Shown here piece by piece: positions 1 through 9,300 of a stretch of DNA of 25,613 bases; positions within the stretch are counted from its first letter, which is position 1, and each line of letters opens with the position of its first letter. The notes below the pieces were generated by a model that did no database searches, was not told the DNA's origin, and saw nothing but the letters and a program-made list of their open reading frames with translations. Position numbers and translations under genes: made by a program. This DNA is from a virus: IMG/VR virus record IMGVR_UViG_3300027851_000122, positions 1 to 25,613 of that record. One strand, written 5' to 3'.

Positions 1-3000
1 CTGGCGAGGCAAAAGCAGGAATACGAAACCCTCGGCGGTGCGTTGCGCGAAGCGGGGGTCAATCTCGACAACCTGGCCGGCGCTGAAACACAAGCCCGTC
101 AGGCGGCAGCACAACTCGGGATCGCAATCAACAAGACGCAGACCGAAATCACCAACTACGGTGACACGGTACGCAAGGCTCGTGAGGAACAACGCCGACT
201 CGCCGACGAGCGGTCGTTCGAGAAGCAACTGCAGGATGCGGCACAACTGGTGAAAGCGTCGTCGTATGTTCGCATGTGGCAGGACGCGCTTGAGGCTGCT
301 GATCAAGCCGAAGAACAGAACCGCATCAACACTGCACTGCGTAAAGCCGCTGACGAGGCGGTAGCAGCAGCGCGGGGGTACAAGACCCTCGGCACCGCAG
401 TCAAGTCGCTCGGCGGTACGTCAGGTGGTATCCGCTCGGTCGTCGACGGCATCCTTGAACCTGCAAAGGCAGCAGTCAAGTCGCTCGGTGGTATCGAACA
501 GCAGATCGGCGATGTGGCGAAGGTCGTCGCGAAAGCAACCGGGCCTATCGCCGATTACACTGAGCAAGTCGGCAAGTTGGTTGCAGCGAACCGCAGCCTG
601 ACTGAAAAGGCCAGCCTGATCGACTCATTCGCTCGGCAGACCGCAGCACTGCGCGACGCCCGTACAGAGTTCACGCAAGCACGAACCCAAGTGTTGCAGT
701 ACGCCGAGGCGGTACGCAATTCAGGCGGTCAGAATGACCAACTTCAGGCATCGCTGCAACGCGCACAGACCGCGCTCGCGGGGGCACACAAGCGACTCGT
801 CGAACAACTCACTGCAACGCGCACCTTGCGCGATTCCATGCGCGAGGCGGGGCTTTCCACGACTGACCTTGCCGCCACACAACAGCGCCTCGTCGACGCT
901 GCCAAACGCAGCACGGATGCACTGAACGGACTCACTGAGGCAAAGCGGAAGTACGGCAGTGCTGCCGGTGGTGCTGCGTCGTCGATGAACCTCTTCTCGG
1001 ATTCGGGGCGCACTACCTTGTCGATGATGCAGCGGCTTCGCGGCGAGGTGTTGTCACTGGCTGCGGCGTATGGTGGTATCTATGGTGCGATTGCCGGGGC
1101 GAAAGGTGCGCTTGACGCATTCAGTGAGAAACAGGGGATTCAGAATCAACTCGCCCTGTCTGCCGGTAACGACAACAAGAAGATCGCAGCGGAGTACGAG
1201 TACATCCGTCAGCAGGCCGACCGCATCGGGCTTTCGTTCGAATCCGCAGCAAAGGGTTACGCCAAGTTTAGTGCAGCGGCAACGCTCGCCGGTCGCGACA
1301 GTCAGGAAATCAAATACATCTTTGAGTCGTTCGCCGAAGTCGGGCGTGTCGCAAACCTGTCTGCCGACAACATGGACGGTGTATTCAAGGCACTTGAGCA
1401 GATCATCAGCAAGGGCACGATCCAGGCCGAAGAACTGCGCGGTCAGTTGGGTGATCGACTGTTCGGGGCGTTTCAGGTTGCCGCCGAGGCGCTGAAGGAT
1501 CAATTCCCGTCGCTCGACAAGGCGATGAAGGAAGGGAAGGTCACATCCGAACAACTCGTCCTGATCGCAGAGAAGTACAAGGAAATCGTCGGCGTGCGGC
1601 TTGCCGATGCGACCAACTCACTGACAGCCAACCAGGCGCGACTGAACACGACACTGTTCGAGTTCAAGACACTTGTTGCCGAGGGTGGGTTCGCCGACGA
1701 ATACTCAAAACTGTTGCGCTCGCTCAGTGAGTTCCTGAGTAGTGACGACGGTAAGAAGTTCGCGTCTGACCTGTCAGACGGTTTGAGCGGCATTGCTCGC
1801 GCCTTGCGGTGGGTCGTTGAGAACGCTGAAACGGTCAAGACGGTGCTGATCAGTGCCGTGTTCATCTTCGGTGCGAAACACGCACTCGGCCTTGGTGTTG
1901 CGATTGCAGGTTTGCCGGCGAAAATTGCTGCAATGGGCGCTGCGTTTGCGGCAGCCGGTTCTGCGGTTAAATCCCTGCACATGATTTTCGGGGTACTCAC
2001 TGCTGCGGTGGTCGGGTGGAACATCGGCAAAATTCTCAATGAACAAGTGCCTGCCGTGTCGCGATGGGCACAATCCCTGATCGGCGTGTTCGATTACGTC
2101 ATCACTTGGACGAAGGGTAAGTTCTCGGAACTGCCGAACTTCTTCACCAAGTTGCTGTACGAAATGATGGCTGGCATGACCGGCTTTTTCCGTTGGGTCG
2201 CCGAGAAGTTTGGATCGGAAGACTTTGCCAAGCTGTACGGCAAGATGGAAACCGACTTTAAGCAACGGGCTGACGGGATCAAGCAAAGCAGTTCGGCCAT
2301 GCGGTCCCAACTGGAAAAAGACCTCGGCGCGATCAAGTCACTCATCAACGACAGTTGGAACGGCTCGGATGCGCCAGCCGGTACACCTCGCGTGACCGCT
2401 CGTGCCGGTGCGACAGACAAGCCGACCGAAATCAAGCCGGGGCGCACCAAGGAGGACGACGAGAAGGATGCGGAGCGTCGTGTCAGACTGAAGGAGCAGA
2501 TCGAGAACGAGATTACGGCCATTGAAGCGAAGATTGAGCGCAACGAGAAGGAGTCGCTGTCTCGCCGCCTGGCCGCAATCGACCTGACGTATCAGAAGTT
2601 GCTCGGCAAGATTCGCAAACTCGGCGGGGCTGACGGTGCGGCCCTTGAGAGTGATCTGACGAAAAACGTCAATGAACTGAAACTCCAAGAGATTCGCAAG
2701 TTCAACGACGCATTGCTGAACGAGCAGACGGCAATTCAGCGCAAACTGGAACAGTTGGAAGCATCAGCCGGCCGCAAGGAAAAAACCGATCTGCAGGCTC
2801 GCCTCGATGCAGTCAAGCAGCAGTACGAGGGTCATTATCGCGAGATTGCAGAACTGCGTCAGACCCTCGCGGCGAACAACCGTGATACGAGCATCGTCGA
2901 CGCAATGACCGTGCGCCTGGATGCCGGCGTTGCATCGTTGCAGAACATCGAGCAGCAGAAGTACTACGAGGACAGCATCAACGCACTGCTGGAACAGCGC

Positions 3001-3870
3001 AAGTCGAAACTGGACACGATTGCTGTACAGGAGAAAGTCGGTCTGATCACCTCGATACAGGCTCGCGAGATGGCCGCAGCAGTGGTCACCGAAACGCAAC
3101 CGAAGATCGAAGCCTTGGTTCAGGAGGGTTTGAATTACGCCAACGCGATGATTTCGGCAGCCGAGGCGACAGGTAGCAATACGGTTGCACTTGAAACCTT
3201 GAGAGCGAAACTGCTTGAGGCTAAGAACAGCGCTGCAGGCTTGCGTACCGAACTGTTCTCGGCAGCGCAGATCAACGAAATGCTCGGCAGCGGCATGACC
3301 AATGCGTTCACCTCTGCAACAACGGCAATTGCTGAAGCTGCAATGGGGATGCGATCCTGGTCTGACGGTATCAAGGCTGCCCGTAGTGCATTCCTGAGTT
3401 TCGCGGCAGACTTCCTCAAGCAAATCGCGACGATGATCCTCAAGCAGATGCTATTGAATGCTCTGCAGTCGACCGGGTGGGGTGCAGGTATCGCAGGGGC
3501 GCTGAGTGGATCAGTGAAGCACGTCGGCGGCATTGTAGATGGCTCGGGGCCGCAACGCCGTGTGTCACCCCTGCTGTTTGCGGGTGCGCCTCGCTATCAC
3601 GGTGGGGGTATTGCCGGCCTTGCGCCTGGTGAGTACCCGGCGATCCTCAAGCGGAACGAGGAAGTGCTGACTGAGAACGATCCCCGTCACGTTTTCAATG
3701 GTGGTGGGTCAGGTGGCGCAGTACCGACCCCTCAGACCAACATCAAGGTAATGAACATGATCGACAGCGGTAGCGTGGTCAGCGAGGGCTTGTCGACGCA
3801 GGAAGGTGAGACTGCGTTCATCAACTACATTCGTGCGAACCGCACGGCAATCAAGTCGATCATTGGGTAG
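1..3870 (+). CDS. Tape measure protein (5' end outside window)
   Basis: The frame is open from base 1, so the gene starts upstream; 1289 codons are visible. Residues about 324-533 match the tape measure N-terminal domain (TIGR02675 type), with the typical run around LRGQLGDRLFGAFQ and KEGKVTSEQL. A hydrophobic, Ala/Gly-rich stretch at about 611-680 could be the segment that enters the host membrane. The rest is long helical coiled coil rich in Gln, Ala and charged residues, ending in a Gly-rich linker (GGGSGG) and a short basic C-terminus. The protein sets tail length and is threaded through the tail tube. A related coiled-coil module with REAG followed by an L/DLA turn appears twice (near nt 46-130 and 840-925), a sign of internal duplication. 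It is the first of the co-directional tail genes; the next start lies 2 nt after its stop. The internal TTG at 43 is not a credible start. Confidence 0.93.
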   Translation: MARQKQEYETLGGALREAGVNLDNLAGAETQARQAAAQLGIAINKTQTEITNYGDTVRKAREEQRRLADERSFEKQLQDAAQLVKASSYVRMWQDALEAADQAEEQNRINTALRKAADEAVAAARGYKTLGTAVKSLGGTSGGIRSVVDGILEPAKAAVKSLGGIEQQIGDVAKVVAKATGPIADYTEQVGKLVAANRSLTEKASLIDSFARQTAALRDARTEFTQARTQVLQYAEAVRNSGGQNDQLQASLQRAQTALAGAHKRLVEQLTATRTLRDSMREAGLSTTDLAATQQRLVDAAKRSTDALNGLTEAKRKYGSAAGGAASSMNLFSDSGRTTLSMMQRLRGEVLSLAAAYGGIYGAIAGAKGALDAFSEKQGIQNQLALSAGNDNKKIAAEYEYIRQQADRIGLSFESAAKGYAKFSAAATLAGRDSQEIKYIFESFAEVGRVANLSADNMDGVFKALEQIISKGTIQAEELRGQLGDRLFGAFQVAAEALKDQFPSLDKAMKEGKVTSEQLVLIAEKYKEIVGVRLADATNSLTANQARLNTTLFEFKTLVAEGGFADEYSKLLRSLSEFLSSDDGKKFASDLSDGLSGIARALRWVVENAETVKTVLISAVFIFGAKHALGLGVAIAGLPAKIAAMGAAFAAAGSAVKSLHMIFGVLTAAVVGWNIGKILNEQVPAVSRWAQSLIGVFDYVITWTKGKFSELPNFFTKLLYEMMAGMTGFFRWVAEKFGSEDFAKLYGKMETDFKQRADGIKQSSSAMRSQLEKDLGAIKSLINDSWNGSDAPAGTPRVTARAGATDKPTEIKPGRTKEDDEKDAERRVRLKEQIENEITAIEAKIERNEKESLSRRLAAIDLTYQKLLGKIRKLGGADGAALESDLTKNVNELKLQEIRKFNDALLNEQTAIQRKLEQLEASAGRKEKTDLQARLDAVKQQYEGHYREIAELRQTLAANNRDTSIVDAMTVRLDAGVASLQNIEQQKYYEDSINALLEQRKSKLDTIAVQEKVGLITSIQAREMAAAVVTETQPKIEALVQEGLNYANAMISAAEATGSNTVALETLRAKLLEAKNSAAGLRTELFSAAQINEMLGSGMTNAFTSATTAIAEAAMGMRSWSDGIKAARSAFLSFAADFLKQIATMILKQMLLNALQSTGWGAGIAGALSGSVKHVGGIVDGSGPQRRVSPLLFAGAPRYHGGGIAGLAPGEYPAILKRNEEVLTENDPRHVFNGGGSGGAVPTPQTNIKVMNMIDSGSVVSEGLSTQEGETAFINYIRANRTAIKSIIG

Positions 3871-3872
3871 CC

Positions 3873-5102
3873 ATGCCAATCAAGCCTATTGTGAATTACT
3901 CGATGTACGGGAAGACGGTTCGGGTATTCCCGTTCGCACCTAATTGGGCATCTCCGGTCAACGAAACGCTTGAGTGGAAGACTGATGTTCTCCGCTCCTA
4001 CAACGGTGACGAGCAACGCCGACAATTGCGCCAGTTACCCCGCCGAGAGTTCGAATACGACATCATGGTGCACGGCGAGCAGGCCGCAATGCTTGAGTCC
4101 TACCTGTGGTCATGGCAACACAAGGATTTCGCATTGCCCGTCTGGACCGACACGGTTGAACTGACTTCCGACATTGCCAGCGGTGCGGTGTCATGCTCGG
4201 TCAGTAACACGTCATTGCTCGGGTTCGCACAGGATCACTATGCGGTGATCTTCGGTGGGCCGAAAGACTGCGAGGTAGTCAAACTGTCCTCAGTCTCGCA
4301 GAACGGGTTTGTGTTCGTCACGCCAACGGCATACGGGTGGCCTGCCGGGACGAAGGTATACCCGCTGATGCTCGGGCACCTCGGCACGTCTGTCAAGACC
4401 GTTCGACACACGAGTTCTGTCGCGACGCTCGGAGGTATTCGCTTCCAAGGCAATGCCGGTGAAAGTTTTCTCAACGTGCCGGGTATCGCTGCGCCACTTG
4501 TCTACGATGGGTATGAGATTTTCACCACCTCGCCGAATTGGGAGAGTACGATCAGTAACGATCTCGAGCGTGATTTCGAGATTGTCGACAGCGGCGTGGG
4601 TGTGGTTGGCTACCTGCTGCGGAACACGAAGCCTCGCACCGTCAAGCCGTTTTCATGGCTGCTGAAATCGCGGGAACAGATTCATGCCTTCCGTGGTTTC
4701 GCCGGTCGTCGCATGGGGCAGTTGAAAACCTGCTGGATGCCATCGTGGAATGACGACTTCATCCTTGCTGCCGACAACTCGACCGATCAGACGAAACTCA
4801 CAGTGAAAGGGATTTGGTTCGCCGACTTGGTGGGTGTCGATCTGTCCCGTGACCGGCTCATGGTGACGATGCCTGATGGTTCGCTCCTGTTCCGTCGAAT
4901 CACTGCAACCACGCCGAACAACGGGTCTGACGTGACCGTGCTTCAGTTGGACTCGACCATTGGATCAACTATTGGTGTTGGCGACAATGTTAGGTTGCGG
5001 ATATTATCAAGGTGTCGGCTCGCCACGGACAAGATTGTGATCCCCTGGCGTAGCACTTCAGTCGCTACCCCTCAAACCTCATTCACGACGGTCAAGACAT
5101 GA
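3873..5102 (+). CDS. Distal tail-like minor tail protein
   Basis: This 409-residue protein directly follows the tape measure gene and precedes the hub gene. That is the position of the distal tail protein in siphophages and in gene transfer agents (tape measure, distal tail, hub, tip). It begins with a conserved-looking N-terminal block (about residues 1-70: PNWASPV, LEWKTDVL, YNGDEQR, RQLPRREFEY), consistent with a ring-forming domain bound to the tube. The middle is rich in beta strands and there are no membrane segments. ATG 3873 lies 2 nt after the tape measure stop, and its stop overlaps the next start as ATGA, so translation is probably coupled. The distal tail role is inferred from position and general character; no catalytic motif is visible. 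Confidence 0.75.
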   Translation: MPIKPIVNYSMYGKTVRVFPFAPNWASPVNETLEWKTDVLRSYNGDEQRRQLRQLPRREFEYDIMVHGEQAAMLESYLWSWQHKDFALPVWTDTVELTSDIASGAVSCSVSNTSLLGFAQDHYAVIFGGPKDCEVVKLSSVSQNGFVFVTPTAYGWPAGTKVYPLMLGHLGTSVKTVRHTSSVATLGGIRFQGNAGESFLNVPGIAAPLVYDGYEIFTTSPNWESTISNDLERDFEIVDSGVGVVGYLLRNTKPRTVKPFSWLLKSREQIHAFRGFAGRRMGQLKTCWMPSWNDDFILAADNSTDQTKLTVKGIWFADLVGVDLSRDRLMVTMPDGSLLFRRITATTPNNGSDVTVLQLDSTIGSTIGVGDNVRLRILSRCRLATDKIVIPWRSTSVATPQTSFTTVKT

Positions 5103-5923
5103 CTTTTGCGGCACTTGAGACAAGCGTCGACAGCGCAAAACCTGTCGAACTACTGCTCGTTTCCTACCTGACGAACCATTGGTCGTATACCAATGCGGAT
5201 ACACCAATCGTGCATGACGGTCGCACCTACACGCCGATTGCGATGAGCCATGATGCACTCAAGACAACTGGTGACGTGGCGAAGACAACGCTGAACGTGA
5301 AAGTGCCTCGCGACACGCAGTTCGGCGAGTTGTTCCGCATTCAACCCCCGTCAGGTGTCGTGTCCATGACCCTGTTCGGCAAGCACTTCGACGACAACGA
5401 AATCAAGGCGTTTTGGAAAGGGCGGATCGTCAACGTCGAATGGGACGACGCCTGGTTGAAACTGACCGTCGAGAACGTATTCTCGTCGCTGCGACGCCTC
5501 GGGTTGCGGCGAAAGTATTCCGCGCAGTGCCCCCATGCCGTCTACGGGCAGGGTGACGGCCTGTGCAACGTCGACGAGAACTTGCACAAGGTTACTGCGG
5601 TGGTCACTGCCATCGACGGGCTGACCGTGACATGCGCTTCGCTCGCCGGTAACGCGGGCTTGTTCTCGGGCGGAAAGATCACCTGGATACACAACACGGG
5701 TGGGTACGCTGAAGGGCGCATGGTCACTCACTCCGACATCACGGGTCGATTGCTTATCACCTCGATACCGCATGGCCTCGTTGTCGGCGCAACACTGACC
5801 GCCTATCCGGGTTGCGATCATACGAGCGCGACCTGCCATTCCAGATTCAACAACTCGCTGAACTACGGCGGTATGGAATTCATACCGAAGAAGAACCCGT
5901 TCGGCGGGTCGACGCTTTATTAA
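5099..5923 (+). CDS. Tail hub protein, BR0599/DUF2163 type, with four conserved cysteines
   Basis: The 274-residue protein has the two parts of the DUF2163/BR0599 family: an N-terminal beta-rich half (FWKGRIVNVEW at about 105-115) and a C-terminal signature of CPHAVYGQGDGLC (144-156) followed by YPGCD and CHSRFNNSLNYGG (236-258). Cys144, Cys156, Cys239 and Cys246 are in the places expected for the iron-sulfur ligands described for the hub of the Rhodobacter gene transfer agent and for lambda gpL. It probably closes the tail tube and links the distal tail ring to the central tip protein. It starts at an ATGA overlap with the preceding gene. Family assignment is firm; metal binding is inferred. 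Confidence 0.88.
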   Translation: MTFAALETSVDSAKPVELLLVSYLTNHWSYTNADTPIVHDGRTYTPIAMSHDALKTTGDVAKTTLNVKVPRDTQFGELFRIQPPSGVVSMTLFGKHFDDNEIKAFWKGRIVNVEWDDAWLKLTVENVFSSLRRLGLRRKYSAQCPHAVYGQGDGLCNVDENLHKVTAVVTAIDGLTVTCASLAGNAGLFSGGKITWIHNTGGYAEGRMVTHSDITGRLLITSIPHGLVVGATLTAYPGCDHTSATCHSRFNNSLNYGGMEFIPKKNPFGGSTLY

Positions 5924-5932
5924 GGGGCTGTC

Positions 5933-6187
5933 ATGGGATGGGAAGTTCTCGTTGTACAACTCGTGCTGATGGTCGTGTCGGTTGCCATTTCGATGGCAAA
6001 TCAGCCCGACGCACCTCAGACCCCGAATGCCGAAGCTGGCAAGTTGGAAACGCCGACCGCCGAGGAAGGGTCATCCATCCCGGTCATCTTCGGTACGGTG
6101 GTCGTCAAGCAGTCAAACGTGGTTTGGTACGGCGACCCGAAGGTGGTCGACATTGTCGTGAATGCCGGGTCGGGTGGTAAGAAATGA
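5933..6187 (+). CDS. Small tail-tip protein with N-terminal hydrophobic segment
   Basis: This 84-residue protein has a hydrophobic segment at about 4-22, then SSIPVIFGTVVVKQSNVVWYGD (in part; about residues 47-67). An IPV-FGT run followed by WYGD is, as I recall it, found in tip-assembly proteins just upstream of, or fused to, the central tip protein of related phages. ATG 5933 is preceded by AAGGGG at a short distance, and the stop overlaps the next start as ATGA. It is probably a small structural or assembly partner of the 1183-residue tip protein. It looks like a detached N-terminal piece of a larger tip protein; the exact role is not known. Confidence 0.8.
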   Translation: MGWEVLVVQLVLMVVSVAISMANQPDAPQTPNAEAGKLETPTAEEGSSIPVIFGTVVVKQSNVVWYGDPKVVDIVVNAGSGGKK

Positions 6188-6381
6188 TCGTGACGCACGC
6201 TGACATGGTTGCGTGCGGGTACTGCAATCGAGGTGCCCGTGCGTTCTGTGAGCGTCACGGAATCAACTGGCAGATGTTTGTGCAACACGGGATTGATACC
6301 AAGGAAATCGAACATATCGACGACGCCATGCTGCAGCGGGTCGTCGATTACGCAACGCAGCGAACCCAAGGAGCGCAGTAA
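6184..6381 (+). CDS. Small tail-tip-associated protein (conserved type, unknown function)
   Basis: The 65-residue product contains GYCNRGARAFCERHGINW (about 12-29), a GYC-RGAR-F-ERHG pattern that I recall in short proteins wedged between the hub and central tip genes of other phages. No signal or membrane segment is seen. Two cysteines (about 14 and 22) and a histidine could bind metal, but this is speculation. It overlaps the upstream gene by ATGA and its TAA shares a base with the ATG of the tip gene. AAGGAG at 6368-6373, inside this gene, serves the tip gene. The strict overlaps suggest that the three tip genes are made in balanced amounts. Confidence 0.78.
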   Translation: MIVTHADMVACGYCNRGARAFCERHGINWQMFVQHGIDTKEIEHIDDAMLQRVVDYATQRTQGAQ

Positions 6382-9300
6382 TGGGTGGAAAGAGCGGAGG
6401 CGGCGGGGGGAGTTACGTCGCAGGTTACAAGTATCACATGGGCGTGCAGATCATCGCATGTCACGGCCCAGTCGACAGCTTGAACCGCATTATCGTCGGC
6501 GAGCGAGAAGCCTTCGTCGGCTCGGTCACGTCGAATCAGACCATCTACATCGACAAACCCCAGTTGTTCGGCGGTGACTCCCGCGAGGGGGGCGTGCAAG
6601 GCTACGTCGACGTGATGATGGGTGCTGCCGATCAAGCGCGGAACGACTACCTCGCAACGCATCAGGGGGTGAACTGCTCGGCGTATCGCGGGCTGGTGTC
6701 GATCCTGTTCAAACAGTTCATGTGGGCATCGGGGAACCCGTACTTCAAGTCGCCATGGGTCGAACTGACCCGCGTGTTGAAAGGGTGGCAAGGTAATACC
6801 CCTTGGAACCCCACCGAAGCGATTATCAACGGGTTGGACATGAATCCTGCCCATATCATCTATCAGTGCCTCACCGATACCTCATGGGGCATGGGCTACA
6901 ACCCGGCAGACATCGACGAGGCGTCGTTCCTTACTGCATCCGCCCAACTGAAGTCAGAAGGGTTCGGCCTGTCGCTCGCATGGGACAAGCAGTCGTCCAT
7001 TGAAGCGTTCGTTCAGACGGTCGTTGATCACATCAACGGGGCGGTCGGGATCAACTTGTCGACAGGGAAATTCAGGCTGACCCTGATTCGCGACAACTAC
7101 GTGATGAACGAACTGCTCGAACTCAACGAGTCGAACATCATCGAACTGCGGTCGTTCCAACGGGCAGCCTACGGTGACTCGGCGAACGAGGTGGTCGTTA
7201 CTTACACCAACCGCGATCAGTCCGACGCGACGATTGCCGTGCAGGACATCGCCAGCATCGCAGCGCAGGGTGCCGTCATTTCGGTAGCACGGAGCTATCC
7301 GGGTATCCGCACTGCCGACCTGGCCGCACGGGTGGCACTGCGCGAGTTGAAATTACTCTCCGCACCGCTGGCAAAAGTCGTCCTCGTTACCAACCGCATC
7401 ATGTGGGATCGGGAAAAGGGAGATGTGGTCAAGCTCGTTTGGCCGAACCTCGGCATTGCCGGTGCAGCCTTCCGTGTGATCGACGTCGACAAGGGCACAC
7501 TGACTGACGGCAAGATCACCGTGACGATGGTTGAGGATGTGTTCGGACTACCGCTCAACAGTTACACCTCGACCCCGCCTTCGCAGTGGGTCGACACGGT
7601 CAAAGACCCGATTGCCGTTGATGCTGCCCGTGCAGTAGAAGCCCCGTATTGGGAGGTGGTCAGGAACATCAGCCTCGCCGATCAGGCGAACCTCCAACCC
7701 GAGTACGGGTTCGGCATGTTCATGGCGAGTCGCGGGGCAGTCAGATCGACCCTCAACTACACCTTGAGTGCGTCTGCCGACAACACGACCTACCGTGACG
7801 TTGGCACAGGGCATTTCAGTCCGGTTGGATCACTCGCATCGACCATCGGGCCGACTGTTGAAACATTCAGTCTGAGCGGGGCGTATGACCTTGAGTCGGT
7901 ACAACTCGCTGCTGACGGTGGTTACGCCTATATCGAAGACGAGTGTGTTGCAGTCACGGCAATCAACCCGACGACCGGCGAAGTGTCGGTCAAGCGGGGC
8001 ATCCTCGATACCGTACCGGCGACACACTCGTTCGGCTCGAAAATGTACTTCGTCACTCGGGGCGCAACCTACGACGCGACCGAGCGGGTTGCCGGTGAAA
8101 CGGTCTACTACAAGCCCCTGCCGACCACCGGGTTGGGTACGCTCGACCCTGCCGACGCTGTTGCGGAAACACTGACCCTCGCGAACCGGGCAAGCCGACC
8201 TTACCCGCCCGGCAACTTCAAGGTTGAAGGTGCCGCATACCCGACGACCATCAACGGGCCTAACATCAGTGCGTCGTGGTCGCATCGTGACCGCCTGGCA
8301 CAGACTGTATCATTCATCGACTACTCTGCAGGTAACATTGGCCCCGAACCGGGTGTGACCTACCGGATGCGCGTCTACAACGGTTCGGCCTTGCTGCGAA
8401 CCTACGACCTGTCGGGCGACACTACCTCATGGTCGTATCCGACTGACGACGATGTTGCAGATGGGCGCTTGTCGGCAATTACCTTGCACCTGACGAGCGT
8501 TCGCGATGGTATCGAGTCTTACCAGGCTGTCCGACATACGTTCAACCGCCTGGTCGTCGCGGGCGGTACGTTCGTGAATGGCCCGCCTGCAACGCCGACC
8601 CTCACTGCGATCAGTACGGTATTCAGTGTCACGTTGAATTGGACATTCGGCGATGCTCGCACGAACCTCGTCAAGACTGAAATTTGGGTGTCGAAAACAC
8701 CGCAGTTCGCAGATGGTGCACCGCTGCAATACGTCAACTACCCGACGACACAGTACGTGCATGAGATTGAGCAAGCAGGTGCATTCCGGTGGTATTGGAT
8801 TCGCGTCTACGACAATGCAGGGCAGTTGTCGCAGTGGTCGGCAATCGCGAACGCTCGGGCAGGGTTCTCAGGTGGCGTACCGACCGTAGTCGTCCTCCCG
8901 GTAACACCGACCCCCGGTGTTGAGGTTGTGCGCCTGTCGAACGGCGACCTGTACTCATGGGACGGTAACAAGTGGATCAAGGCGGGTGACATCGTTGCCA
9001 GGTCGATCACTGCGAACGAGATTGCGGCACGAACCATCACGGCGAACGAGATTGCGGCCGATACGATCACTGCGAACGAGATTGCAGCAGGTACGATCAC
9101 GGCGAACGAGATTGCTGCGGGAACGATCACGGCGAACAAGATTGCAGCCGGCACGCTGACTGCTGACAAGTTCCAGGCCGGTGAACTGACGGTCAATGAA
9201 ATCAGTGTCGGCGACTTCACCGGCTACGCATGGCCTGCAGCAGGCGGTACGGGCGTGCATTTGAGTTCGGCAGGCATCCTGGCCGGTAACCCGAACCCGT

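Noticed and set aside
43-45. TTG as start of the tape measure gene
   Set aside because: The frame is open back to base 1 and the sequence upstream fits the same coiled-coil protein, so the true start lies outside the window.
1054-2688. Long leftward frames opposite the tape measure gene
   Set aside because: They are shadows of the strongly coding + strand: no ribosome sites and repetitive unlikely protein sequences.
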